Below are positions 35,590-46,828 of a stretch of 64,000 nucleotides of DNA, piece after piece (positions within the stretch are counted from its first letter, which is position 1; each line of letters starts with the position of its first letter). The position numbers were made by a program, and so were the translations under genes. The notes beneath the pieces are model-generated. The model had not been told where the DNA came from. It saw only the letters and a program-made list of their open reading frames with translations, and did no database searches. The stretch comes from Isoetes taiwanensis (Eukaryota > Streptophyta > Lycopodiopsida > Isoetales > Isoetaceae): contig JAJEKV010000010.1 of assembly GCA_021234155.1 (NCBI GenBank), positions 4,376,871 to 4,440,870 on the forward strand. Direction: 5' to 3'.

Positions 35590-35909
35590 GAACTTTGATG
35601 CTCACGTGTTACGTCCTAAAATGCCGAAACTAGTACCGGCAACCCTTGCATGTACATTGTGGCTTACATGCACAAATTCATAGATGCCGTGGTTGATGCA
35701 CAGCCAAACTCCATTTTTGTAAGTAGAACATGTTATTTTCCTATTAGTTATTTGTTGGTATAGTCCTCTAATACTTGTGCACCATGCAGATGACACCCGG
35801 TTGGTTCAGCGATGCCTATGCCAAGTCGCGGAGGGATCATCTAATAAAGGCATTAATTGTAGAAGGCGAGATGAATATACAAGCAGTTGTTCCTACACAG
35901 GGTAGATAG
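35590..35909 (+). pseudogene. Ulp1/C48-like cysteine peptidase C-terminal part
   Basis: A frame ending at a GTAAGT donor (35718) reads GNPCMYIVAYMHKFIDAVVD. This resembles the region around the catalytic Cys of Ulp1/SENP (C48) peptidases, where (N)DCG-(V/I)-(F/Y) is followed by a helix; the Cys codon is at 35647-35649, while the DCG itself is degraded. The next exon (35790-35909, after accatgcag) keeps the frame: MTPGWFSDAYAKSRRDHLIK, ending in a stop. Upstream pieces with the His and Asp could not be placed. Ulp1-like domains are known passengers in plant DNA transposons. If active it would remove SUMO-type modifiers. Family assignment is tentative. Confidence 0.35.
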
Positions 35910-36129
35910 TCCCTTTGACTTGTTTGTGAATTACAGTTTTGTATGAGCCATGCTCCGAGCTTCTTTGTACTCAATAAGTAATGAAAAAATTAATTTATTT
36001 GGCTCACTTACACCTGTGCAAATAAGAATTGTGTAATTATCAATATGTTTTCTCAATTGTGTAATCTGAAATGTAATTATAAATTGTGAATAGCCTCTCA
36101 AGTGTTTTTTGTTGTGGTGAATCATCTAA

Positions 36130-36770
36130 TTCGGGGAGAAAGCTCATTATCTTTGACTTAAATTACGTGTTGGGCAAGAGTGTGCACAAGAATGAAAATA
36201 TTAACTCAAGATACCAAAAGATCGAGGAAAGATGAGCTTCAATTCAATATAGGAAACATGTTGTTTTCTTTGCAGGCCGGGGGCTAGCATCCTTTGTTTG
36301 CATTTGTAAGAGAAGGGTTTGATGTTGCCATCTGGTCTTCACTCACTTCTAAAAATCTTCTACCAATTGTGGATCAAATTTGTGATGCTTTTTCCATAAA
36401 AGCTGAAGTTTGTTTACAGCCGAGGGCGGTGTTGGACTCGCCACACAAACACCCTCTTGAACCTCAAAGGGGTTGTTTGTGAAGCCATTAAGCTGTGGTA
36501 TGGAAAGAGTACCCAGTACTATGGAAATCAGTTTTGATCGATGACGAGAGATACAAATCCACTCACGAATCCGTGAGGAAGCTACATATGTCCTTTCTCT
36601 TGGACACCAATATTAGGTGGCGACGTTTGCTTGTCATGGAGCTCATTCCATGGCTTAATGGATTGAAAATGGCTGAAGATGGTATAGTGTATGTAAAAGA
36701 GCATCCAATGACTAATGCAAAGAGATAGCATATCGGAAGCGGTGGAAAATATTTTGCTGGCAAACTATGG
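36130..36770 (+). pseudogene. FCP1/NIF-like (HAD) phosphatase domain, broken
   Basis: The motif-I region reads RKLIIFDLNYVLGKS at 36140-36184; plant FCP1-like proteins often have DLN in place of the catalytic DxD. After tttgcag (36275), FAFVREGFDVAIWSSLTSKN (36297-36356) matches motif II of the family (FDVGIWSS). WKSVLIDDERYKSTHES at about 36519-36569 matches motif III (LIDDS-x-YK). Between them is an LNLKG...AIKLWYGKSTQYYG block in a shifted frame. These enzymes dephosphorylate proteins such as the RNA polymerase II tail. Here the second Asp is Asn and the frame is broken twice, so activity is unlikely. It lies inside the 9.3-kb transposon and may be captured host sequence. Confidence 0.6.
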
Positions 36771-37034
36771 CAGCAACTTGGGTGCTCTCTTTGCCTAAAT
36801 TTAGTCAATATATGGAGCAAGCAATGGAGAAAGCTGCCGTCATGTTATTGGCCTCTCGAGTGGCCCATTGTTGGTCTGAGACTAAAACTGATGTACAAAT
36901 TCAAATGTTATGAATATATGTATGAAAGTTTTTGTTCATTGCACTTGAGTACTTTTTTTCTTGTCTTTCTTATTGGTACAATTATGAGTGTGTATACATA
37001 ATTAAGTCAATCTTCATTTGCTTTGTAGATGAAT

Positions 37035-37970
37035 GGACTGAAACACAAAAGACTATTATGAAACTAAGAGATAGAGTTCTGCACCCCGGAGGTAATAGAA
37101 ACCAACACAAGCTGCAAGCACATAGGGTTGGGGACCGATTATCGCCTCTATCTTTGCTCGTTTCGGGTGTGGGAAAAGGTTGACCAAATTGAAAACTATG
37201 AGGAACGAGCAACCACAAAATGTATATTGGCAGCAACTCACTTGTTGCACAACCCTTGGGGGAAGGCACGTGTCCGAGAAGATGAAGGCCATGTAGGATG
37301 GAAAGGTTTGCGGTGTACGAGCTATAGAAACCGCATGGACTACTGCGTTAGAGGATATCTCTCTGACCTCTAGGCGGGCTGGAAGACATGATGCAATAGT
37401 CATAAGATATCGGGGCTCCCCTACCGACATTTTGAAGCTAGGCCATGAATTATGAGCCATGCTCACTTTCAGGTGTGTTGTATTTATGTCCACAATATAA
37501 ATATATGAACCATTTGTACATGAAAACCTGTCCATTTCTTATCTTTGCCATGACTAAAACTATTTTTAATGTTTATGTAATTCAACTTTCTTATGTTCAA
37601 TTCTAATCAACTTACACTTAACAAATATCTACGGAATGTACAACGGATGTACATAAGATGTACATAGGATGTACATATTATGTACATTGATGTACCTAAT
37701 GCACTATTGAAGTAGTCCTTGTCATGTACAATGAAAATTTGTTCAGTTCTTATCTCTTATATGAACAAAGTATTACAATATTTCGGAAAGTACCACAGAT
37801 CGACTTAGTCCAAGTCATCTACAATTCTTTGGAAGTTGTGATAACAATGTCTCATGGACTTCATCGGCAAGTGAAATCTTTGTGCTTTGCCCCTTCAGAC
37901 TTGTGTTTTACTTTCTTGAATGGGATTGAACCCCCAATCCTGGATTCTGCGGTACCAAAACATTCTTAGT
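37035..37970 (+). pseudogene. Tail of the plus-strand transposon region, unidentified
   Basis: Frames at 37128-37373 (LYLCSFRVWEKVDQIENYEE, KCILAATHLLHNPWGKARVR) and 37724-37969 (FRKVPQIDLVQVIYNSLEVV) are open, but no domain is recognised. The region ends where the minus-strand transposase gene ends, giving a convergent layout. A cluster of TGTACAT motifs separates the two frames. Confidence 0.3.
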
Positions 37971-37979
37971 AGGGCGGTT

Positions 37980-40934
37980 TATACTTATTGTGGCAGCACT
38001 GGGATTAGTTCATAATATTGTCCTTCAATGACACTAGTGCCGGCCAGAGTAATCATTTCCATAGTCATCAATTGAATCTTCTTCCAATGCATGCTTTTCC
38101 ACGGTGCACATGATAACATAGTATGAAACACCTTCCACATTGTGCGGTCTTTGCAAAAGACACAAATACATCACGAAACTCCTACGGTGTCATCTAAACC
38201 AGCCTCATCTTACGCATACAAAACATCCACATCATTTTTCAGCTTCACCACAAGAGGCAATATGATCTGTGGGCTCCAAACTTTTAGAGACCATTCTCCA
38301 CAATGTTTAATGTTCTCACAATTCAACCAATTGAAGTTAATGCAAGCATCACAAAAGCGAGAGTGGTGAAGTGCGCATAGCAACTTTGTTGGATCTGCTT
38401 TGGGTTTATAGTTGACCTGAGAATGTATCTGCTGAGTACCGGGTAAAGTCTTGCAATTGAATGCTTCTTTGCTGTTCACATCTGTTTTTCCAACCTCCCA
38501 AAACACCCTTTCACAATCCGATTCCTTGGCCCTTTAAAGCTGCACAAAAGTTGTTTTTACTTTTTATCAGCGGCATGCCATTTTGTTTTCTCTGCTCGCT
38601 CTCAAGCCACAACTTTGCTATACTAGCCTCGCCATCATGTGTGCCTTTCCCATGGCCAGATCAAAGAAATTCCATATCACTTTCGAATTTTATTTTCAAC
38701 ATGGTATCTCTGATTCCATACCATGCCCGTCTTGATTTGAATTGAGATGCACAACCATCCGACCACACATAATGAAGGTTTATGTGTCCACCTCCATTAT
38801 TCTTAAGCCACCCCAAATGTAATTTAAAACCATGTTGCACAAAATGAGTGTCATGCTTTACGTCATCCGAAACATAGAAATGCCTTTTTTTTTTAAGCTT
38901 ACCTTCTATTTTCATCATTGAAATATGGACCAAAATACTAATTTGATCGGGATTCCAATGCTTTCGGATTGCACTACGTCCCTGGTTTCAATGTGTAGTT
39001 CTCTGCAAAGTCAACAAAGACAACACACTATTATCGGGGAGTTTCTCAACACATCTTTTAAAGCTGTTTGCTTTGCCCGATTGTCTTTGTAAAGTTATGA
39101 TCGTAAACTTAGCAAGCTGATTTTTCATGTTCTTTAACAAAAGCGGATGCTTTGTCATTCTGATCAACTAATCTAAGCCTTACGGATGTACCTTTTTGGA
39201 TGGCTCATTGACATATGCATATACTTGCCAGTCCACATTCGAATTCCATCTTCCTCGTTTGGGCCGGATGTCGAATTTCTTCACTCCACATTCATCACAT
39301 TAAGCCTTTGATGCATTTTAGTTTATGCCATTCATCCGTCACAAATTTCTCGCAAAGCTGTTGACCTCCACAAGATACTAACATTATCAAAAGTCTTCTT
39401 GTTTGCTTGACATACTCCATTGTTTTTCTTTGGGATGCCACGGACAACTGCAGCGGCAAGTGCAATTAACATGTAGGGATCTCCTCATATCATTGAAGGC
39501 CTTTAAATACGGATCTGCTTGCTCATGTTTGACACAACAACATGTGTTTCTCTCCTTCAATTTCCTTATGCAATCAGGTTTGGATACTTTCGAAGCTGTG
39601 AAGGCGAATTTTGGTATCGGGGATTACGATATATAAAGCTGTTGATAAAGCTCGGTCGCAATAACAAAACCATTAAAGACCATGTTAACAAAATGATGTC
39701 GGCAACCGGATGCCAAAAGAGTATTGAACTATACTATTGTACAATTAATGTATGGTCTATGTACATAAAATGTCCATCCAACAGTTCATCGATGCATTCT
39801 TTGTACATCTAATGTACATCTAATGTACATCGGTACATCTAATGTACGATAGCGGTTCCAGCGATGCATTCTTGTACATCCAATGTACATCAATGTACAT
39901 CCGATTGTACATCTAATTAATGTTCCAATATTAGTACATCACATTAATGTTACAATATTAGTACAACTAATGTACATATGTCAGATTTGTTTGGCTTCAT
40001 TACCTGAAAGTACACTAAACTATAAAATGATGTAATTTTGATATTCAAGTACATGTAAATGCAGCTGCATGGACATGTAAATGGATGTACATCTAAAAAG
40101 TACCTAATAGCACATCAACGCAAGATTTACGCTCTTGTGTAAACAATGTATAAATGTAAACAATGTAAAATGCAATACATTTCATGAAAACCATGTGTAT
40201 TCATTAACAGGTCACTCGGAACAGAACTAGAATGTACAGAAGAAAGTCATGAAAGAATTTTGGAAGAAAACATAATCTCCAAAACTGAATTGATTCAATT
40301 ACAAGAGCAAAAACTGTGAGATATCAAGGTATTGTATCGCTTGTGTTCTCCTCTTCATGACATCTCTAACCTTTGGTGAAACTTTGGTATTGTCAAGCCA
40401 AAATTCACGAAACGACATTTGATTGAATCATCGATTCTATTTGATCTTGGCATCCTTCCGCCAAAGCCCATACATTTGCTCCACTTAATGACATTATCTT
40501 CCTTCTTCTTTGCAGCTTTGGATAAATTTCTTGGTTGTATCTTTAGCAATTTTGAAGAAACATTCTTGTTTATATCTCCTTTTTTCCAACAATCATTGAT
40601 AAGCGGTGAATGTTTTGCAGCCAATTTATCTTTGCTATTAGCGGACTTTACTTCTTGAAGCCCATCTTTCAAGTTTCGATCATTGATTTCATAACAATAA
40701 CCCGGAAGGATTTCCAATTCAGGTTCGAAAACGGGGAAAAAGTCGTCATCTTGCAACAAAGCGATCACAAAAACTAATCTTTGATCACGGCCGAAGCGTT
40801 TGCCCGACAAAGAAGCGAGGATGCAATCTACCGACTGTCAACCTTTGCTTTATTTGTTTTGTGGCATAACAGCGGCCAATGTCGGCATACTTACGCTTAG
40901 AACCATCACTTCCATTGGAATTCTCACCCTCCAT
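37980..40934 (-). pseudogene. DDE-type transposase gene of the 9.3-kb element
   Basis: The minus-strand ATG at 40934 opens MEGENSNGSDGSKRKYADIG. After a frameshift near 40838 the frame runs to 40355 with a helix-turn-helix-like LLKIQPRNLSKAAKKKED, then (shifted) FWLDNTKVSPKVRDVMKRR. Near 39340-39230 there is a cysteine motif (LCDECGVKKFDIRPKRGRW) and DWQVYAYVNEP. The catalytic core follows: VVFVDFAENYTLKPGT (first Asp near 39010), HFYVSDDVKHDTHFV, HYVWSDGCASQFKSRRAW (second Asp near 38757), and GKGTHDGEASIAKLWLE (third acidic residue near 38630). A C-terminal Cys-rich part (FCDACINFNWLNCENIKHCG) lies at about 38300. It would cut and join DNA at the element ends. At least four frameshifts make it inactive; introns between blocks are possible. 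Confidence 0.7.
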
Positions 40935-41227
40935 GAACAGATTGAAATTGATTTGTATTTCTTGTAGATTCAATTGGCATGTGTTTTATACGGAATTCGT
41001 TCGGTGTTAGATCTGTGAAAGGGGGGAATTCGGAGGAAAGGGAGGGGACGGATCCATTCGAATTGGTTGATTGGTTATTTGGTTAACCAAAATTCGGGGA
41101 ATGTCAGGGATGATCTTGCAATCATTGCATATCTGACACAAAATGACAAACCATAGTATCTTGATGTACATCTAAAATGTACCCCAAAAAAGCACAAATT
41201 CGTCCTTCAATTCAGTACGATGTACGT

Positions 41228-41249
41228 ACACCCTTTCGTGCTTTTACCC
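41228..41249 (-). repeat. Right terminal inverted repeat of the 9.3-kb element
   Basis: On the minus strand it starts GGGTAAAAGCACG and ends GGGTGT, 21/22 identical to the left end. TTAT follows at 41250-41253. Confidence 0.75.
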
Positions 41250-41261
41250 TTATTCTCGTTT

Positions 41262-43320
41262 GGTGCTATTGCTCTAGTCTTTTCACTTAGTTGGTATTGT
41301 TCATTATGTTGTTCTCTTGGGTCTGCTAGCCCCTCTATGTCTATTTTCGACTATGCCATGTTGTTCGGTTTATATTTTATCTCTGTGTTATGCCTTGCTT
41401 TCTACTTCAAGCATCTTTGTTCCTTCAGTTGCTCTCCATAGCATATTACATCCCTCTTCTTGTTGGAACTGTCCCATCTGTCTAGTTGCATCTTGGTGTT
41501 CCTTGCTCGCAGGATTCTTATGTTGTTCTTTCATCCAATTGCGAGTTTGTTCCTCTTACCCCTCCGGGTTCGGCAGCAAGATTCTATGCCCCTTTCTTCC
41601 TCAATTCATTTCTCCAGTATGTTCTATCTAGTTCGGTCTAGTCGTTCGCTCAGTTTGGGGTGTTCGCCAAGTTGTAGTCCCTTGATGTCGTCTTCCACAT
41701 ATGCCAGATAATTCTATTTCAATTCTTGGGATTCGTTGTTCCAGTCTCTATAGTTATGTCTAGTCCTCTATATTGCTTCATTAGTCTCAAGGATGTCTGG
41801 TTATGTTGCTATGCTTGGGAGTTCGCTTGGGACTATTATACATGTATGATTTACATTGGAATTTATTCTTTATTTTTAGTGTTTCGTCACTATGGTTTTC
41901 GCTCTAGTTTGTTGGTACATGGATTCTTATATGTTGTTGTTCATGTGCTCTTTCTAGTGGTTATAGTTTGTTGTGTGTTCGGTGCTCATGTCTGTTTCTC
42001 TTTTATGCATTCCATTTTTCTCCTCAGTCTCGGCTTTCTTCTTTGTTAAATCATGGTTAGTTCGCATCATCTTTAATCTGGTATCCTCATGCCTCCATCT
42101 CCCCTCTCACTACTCCTTGCTAGGTTTTGCATTCGATGGCTAGTTTTTCATCTTCTTAGCTATTGTCTCGCCTTGGCTCAGTTCGCCAATCTCATTCAGC
42201 TGTTGTTTCACTTTTGACGCACCCTTGGTACTGGTTGCTTCTCGTATGTGTTTGACATCCTTCGTTTCTTAGTCATTCCCTATCAGGTCACTCCAGTTCC
42301 AAGTCATTTCTTCATCACCCAATTTTCATAAGTTTTATAGTTGTTTCCCATGATGGCTCTCTGCGTTTATGCAATTAAGGAGTCGTCTGCCCTCTCGGTG
42401 ATCTATCTTGCTCTTGTCTCCTTTTAGTGTTATTGCTCTAGTCGTTTCTCTCAGTTAGTATTGTTCATTATTTTGTTCTCTTGAGGCTCCTAGCCCATCT
42501 GTGTCTATTTTTTACTAGACCATATTATTTTTATTTATCTCCTATCTCTGCATTCTGCTTTCATTTCTGCCTCAATCGTCTCAGTTGCCCGCTATAGCTT
42601 ATTGCACCATTCTGCTCATTTGGATTGCTCCATTGGTCTGGTTGCTTCTTGGCATTCTTTCCTTTATGGGACTTTTAGTTTGTTTATTTGTCCAATTATG
42701 CACGATCTCCGATGTGAGCTGTCTTGTATGTCGTTACTATTCTTGAAAGTTCGTTTGGGTCCATTATGCATGGATGATATATGTTGAAATTTAGTTTTTG
42801 ATTTTCACAGTGTTTGTCATATGGTTTTTCTTCGTTGTCGTTGTTGGTGCATTGATCATCCAATTTGTTTTCATGTGCACGACGTTGTGGTTGTAGTTTG
42901 TGATTTGTGTTCGTTTTTTTGGGCCTTATTTGTTTACGCATTCCATTTGCCCCATATTTTTAGCTTTTTTCTTTGTTAATTGTGGTTGGCTCGCATCATC
43001 TTTATGAAGTTTGTATCATTTGTCTTCGTCTTTCTCCCACCATTCCTTGTTAGGTTTTGCATAATATTCTCACCTTTTATCTCGCCTCAGCTCCCTTTGG
43101 ATTCACCAACCTCATTCGACAGTTGTTTCTTTTTTTGCACGCCCATGGTATCGGTTGCTCCTTGTATATTGTTCTTTGTTATTCTCTACCAGGTCACTCC
43201 AGTTCCAAGTCAGTTCTTCATCACAAAAAGGTGTTTCCCATGATGTTTCTTTTCTGCATCTCTGCCGCTAAGAAATCGTCTGCCCCCTCAGTGATCTTAC
43301 TTGTTTTTGCTTGCAGTCTC
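41262..43320 (+). repeat. Diverged tandem duplication, period about 1.16 kb
   Basis: Copy 1 (41262 to about 42425) and copy 2 (about 42426-43320) share, in order: ttattgctctagtc, gtattgttcatta, tgcattccatttt/g, tcgcatcatcttta, ttgttaggttttgcat, and caggtcactccagttccaag (in both copies). The plus strand is T-rich and has no credible gene; open frames here come from the skew. Copy 1 starts next to the right end of the 9.3-kb element. Confidence 0.85.
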
Positions 43321-43355
43321 GGTCTGTGATTGGAGGAGGTAGGTTCTTCTTTGTG

Positions 43356-44895
43356 TCCGATGTTATTGCTTTGCAAAGAACCTTTCCTTAGAATGTCATA
43401 GTTTTCTTCTTAAATAGAAGAGGACCATCATTCTGGGGAAAGGGACGCCTGTTTTGGCGTCACGCCATTTTGGGCGTCAAATCTATCTATGGTCTGAGCC
43501 TTCTATGGCGCAGGCTTTCTTTGGCTCTGTCTACTATATATCCATGTTGCCTGCTAGCATTCCTCATCGGCGTTTCCTATGAGCTGAAATCTGTTGGTTC
43601 TAGAGTTTCCCTCCCTCCCTCCCTCCTCTGAGTCTAGTCACCTGGTGTCGGCTCGTCTTAGCATCTGTTGATTTCTTCTCGTTCCACCTAGTGAGGGTTG
43701 GATCGACTCTTCTCTTCTATATCTTTGTGGCTGGTGCCCTCTGCAATTTCCCAGCGTATCACTTGTCGCTTCTGGAGGGCACCTAGAGGCAGACCCCCGC
43801 GGTCGGGCCTAGACTATTTCTATCTTACTCTCTCTCTCTCGGCGTAGCTCTGTGGCTTCTAAGTATTCTCATTTGTTGTGTCATTATCTCTGGAATCCTT
43901 TTTCTGTCCTGCTCATGTATTTTCTGATTCGGTTGGCGTGCTGATGCTTGGCCCGTGAGGACGACTAACCCCTCGTCTTAAACTTCCATATGGTCTGTTT
44001 GTTTACAGCTGTCGCATGATGGATCGTCTTTTCAATTTTTGATATTGTGCTATTGTGCTTGGTTGCTTGTGTTGACTATTAACTATTTGTTTACTATCGG
44101 GTTGATTCTCAGTTGGCTATTGGTCGTGCTTTTACTCTCCCTCTCTCTCTCCCTCCCCCCCTCCCCCTCCCGACTTATTACTTGTCGCTTCTGGTAGGCT
44201 CCAAAAGGTTCTTCTATTGGATGTGCCTATTTTCTCTTCCTGGCGTAGCTTTGTGGCTTCCAACGGGCACTGGGGGGAAGACCCCCGCGGTCGGGCCTAG
44301 TGTATCTATATATTTTCTCTCGGCGTAGCAATGTCACTTCCGAGGATTCCTTATAATTTCTCTATTCTGCTATTTGTTCTCGTCAGATTCTTGTTCTGTG
44401 CTTGCTTTTCGAGCATGATGCATGCTTGGCCATAGGGATCCTAACCTTTTCACGTTAACCATCTGTGTGATTGTGTTTTGCAGTTCGGCGCGATCCTCTT
44501 TCTTGACACTGAGGTGGTAGCCGATTTTCAGCAGTTCCAAGGTGGTTGCGGTTGCAGTTTTCACTTCTACCCCTTCTTGTTGGGGTGGGGATTGGGAGTC
44601 GATATTTGAGGGTTGCGGACCGAGGTGTAGCTTTGGTCTGGTCAATTCTGACTTGGACGGACTTTGGATGCGGTTTTGGGTTCGGGAACTTTGTGGGTCG
44701 TGGGTCTAGTTATATGTTTTGAGCTAGTTATATGGTTGAGGTCATTGTTGAATTTTTTCATCATATTCACTCAAGTTGGGGCCTCATTGTGGGTACCCCT
44801 ATGGGCCATTGTACTTTCATTCATTCAGCTCAATGGAACTCCACTTCACTTCGGATGTTATTGCTTTGCAAAGGACCTTTGCCTAGAAATACAAT
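43356..44895 (+). repeat. Further direct repeats in the T-rich region
   Basis: A 40-bp block with gatgttattgctttgcaaag occurs at 43356-43400 and 44851-44895. Another block with agacccccgcggtcgggcct occurs at 43791 and 44279, within a repeat of about 180 bp that also holds acttgtcgcttctgg and ggcgtagct(c/t)tgtggcttc. A CT-rich run (44135-44172) lies between. No gene is seen in 43320-45390. Confidence 0.8.
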
Positions 44896-45390
44896 GGAGT
44901 TTGTAGATAGAATAAAAAGTTTTTTAATGTAATTGTGTTTGTAAATTTAATGGGCTTGCCAAATGTGAAGGATTGTTCGTATCGGGCAGTAGCCATGGTC
45001 ACTTGGAATTGGCAAGAATAATGAAATGTATAGTACATAATAGAATGATAAGACATAAAATACATAGACCTTGTGACAATTTGTGCTTTTATCAAGACCA
45101 CAGATCCAGGCATTATTAAGCAATTACAAATGAAATGTATTGGAAATTTGGACATTAGATGTGTGTAGAGTGGAGACTGAAGATGTATGTATGTCTGTTT
45201 GTGTATATGGCTTCATAATATCTAGTCTAACTGGTTTATCTTATGAGATCTAGTGATATGATTGATATGTTCTTCTGTATGTTCCATCTACACATCCTCT
45301 CTAATATGATAAAACTCAAACCTAAACCCATATAATGCGCAAATCCTAATCCTTGCAACAGAATATTGAGTAGAATTCCATAAGCTTAAG

Positions 45391-46046
45391 CAGGGATAGG
45401 TTCTGTATGTACAAAATTCAAATTCCTGACGTATAAAGTTAAAAAATGCGTATTTTTTAATAAAATACGAATATAACGTATTTAAAGCTCGCCGGCCGGA
45501 AAAAAAAAATTCGCATACGCAAAACCTTCAGATTTGCATACGCGAAGATTTTGGCGTCACAGACGAAAACATGCGATTTTGCCGCCAAAATTCAAATCTG
45601 CGTTTCAACGACGCCGAAAGCTTCATTTTTCGCGTCACATAATGCAGACCTTTTCGCGGCGTCTGTAGCTGGCGTGGTGTTCGGCGTCTATTTGTTTTAG
45701 CACGTTTTCGCTGCACGAAACTGAGTTTTAAGCGTCTGCGAACTTTTTTATATATATGCGGCGTGGGGATTCAGTTTTTGCGCCGCAAAGAAGGTATCTT
45801 CTGCGCCCAACCTTGCAATTTGCCCCCCAAAAACATTTTTTTTTTTTCTTAGTTTTTAGGTTTTTTTTTGTTGTTTTTTTTGATAGGTAGGCGGGTTAGG
45901 TCCATGATTAGGCCCTCGCTTTGTTGCCCCGTGTAAGGGGCGAGCGATGGTGAGTGCCTTGTTACGTAATTTGAGCTTGGCCTATTTTAGAAAAGAAATA
46001 AAAAAAAAAAACAATAATTTAAGACAAATAATAATTTAAGACTAAA

Positions 46047-46082
<36 letters not shown>

Positions 46083-46290
46083 GTTGCCTTCCCTTAAACG
46101 ACAACTTTAGTATCAATTAAGTTTAGGGCCAGGTTAGGGTTGCGTGTTGCCAAGAGCGTAGGCATGCCCCTTGCCTGGTATTGCCGCATTTATTTGCGCC
46201 ATGCCGAGGGTGGGTGGCACTGCTGAAGCTTAAGGCAACTAGGGTCTCCCTTTATTAAGAAGTATAACCCTCGCCTGACGCCGTTGTTGG
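45391..46290 (+). mobile_element. Left end of a long hAT-family element related to the MITE at 2218
   Basis: It begins CAGGGATAGGTTCTGTA, matching the inverted right end of the MITE (CAGGAATAGGTTCTGTA), and the next 100 bp align (ccggccggaaaaaaaaaatt in both). Near 46195-46215 the phrase gccatgccgagggtgggtg and at 46268 ccctcgcctg also occur in the MITE core. A right end (GAACCTAT-CCTG) was not found before 64000, so either it is lost or the element is cut short. A run of 30 A lies at 46049-46078. The kinase-like and RING-like pseudogenes lie just downstream and could be inside the original element. Confidence 0.65.
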
Positions 46291-46828
46291 CCTTGGTCAC
46301 GCGGTGTCGAAAGGTGTGCGTTGTGCTCTTATTAAGGGTTACAATAATGTTTTATTAATTCACACCCTAGTTCCTGATGGTGTCCTTGATGAAAGTCCGA
46401 CACTAATATAGGAACTGGCGTATGTTTTAATAAGCATTCGATTGGTCTCGTCTTTTGAAAAAAGCGCGACCTGGGACAAGTGCAATGCATTTTAAACTTG
46501 CTAGCCTCGCATTTTGGCAATAGCTGGGCTATAGATCATAAATCGTGTTTTGATCCTTTCATTTGTTACCCAATCCTTGGCCTTGCACATACATACTTAT
46601 GAACCAATTAAAATTTACTAGTAATAGGATAAAATGTTAGGGTCTTAGCGTAGGAAGCGTAAAATTAGTGTTTCGTTTTGGTTAAAGTGAGTTGATTTAC
46701 CCTCATGTGCTAAGCACTAAATTGAAAGTTTTATCTTTGCTTGACTTGTAGGTGTTGCTATTGTCATTTGCGTATTGTTGTGGAGTCCCATTTTGCTAGC
46801 TAGCTAGACAATCCCTTAAAACAAGCAG

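Larger units (their letters stand above)
31938..41249. mobile_element. 9.3-kb DNA transposon with terminal inverted repeats and two convergent gene regions
   Basis: Inverted 22-bp ends (31938-31959 and 41228-41249) match at 21 positions and begin GGGTAAAAGCA. They are flanked by TTAT on both sides (31934-31937 and 41250-41253), a candidate 4-bp target duplication. Inside, a plus-strand region (32193 to about 37970) encodes coiled-coil, Ulp1-like and FCP1-like parts, and a minus-strand transposase gene (40934 to about 37980) converges on it. TGTACAT motifs are dense near the ends and between coding parts. The truncated relative at 6095-7053 shares the transposase N-terminus and the end sequence. 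The superfamily is not assigned: the transposase signature resembles DDE proteins I know mainly as uncharacterised repeats in animals. All genes carry frameshifts, so this copy is probably inactive. Confidence 0.7.

Noticed and set aside
41220-42049. Several hydrophobic plus-strand frames that look like membrane proteins
   Set aside because: T-rich DNA read in any frame gives Phe, Leu, Ser and Cys-rich products; the frames are not conserved between the two tandem copies.
46219-46234. Right target duplication (agcttaag) of the hAT element starting at 45391
   Set aside because: The 8-mer before 45391 does recur at 46227-46234, but no CAGGG-type end precedes it and sequence related to the MITE continues to about 46280; probably chance.
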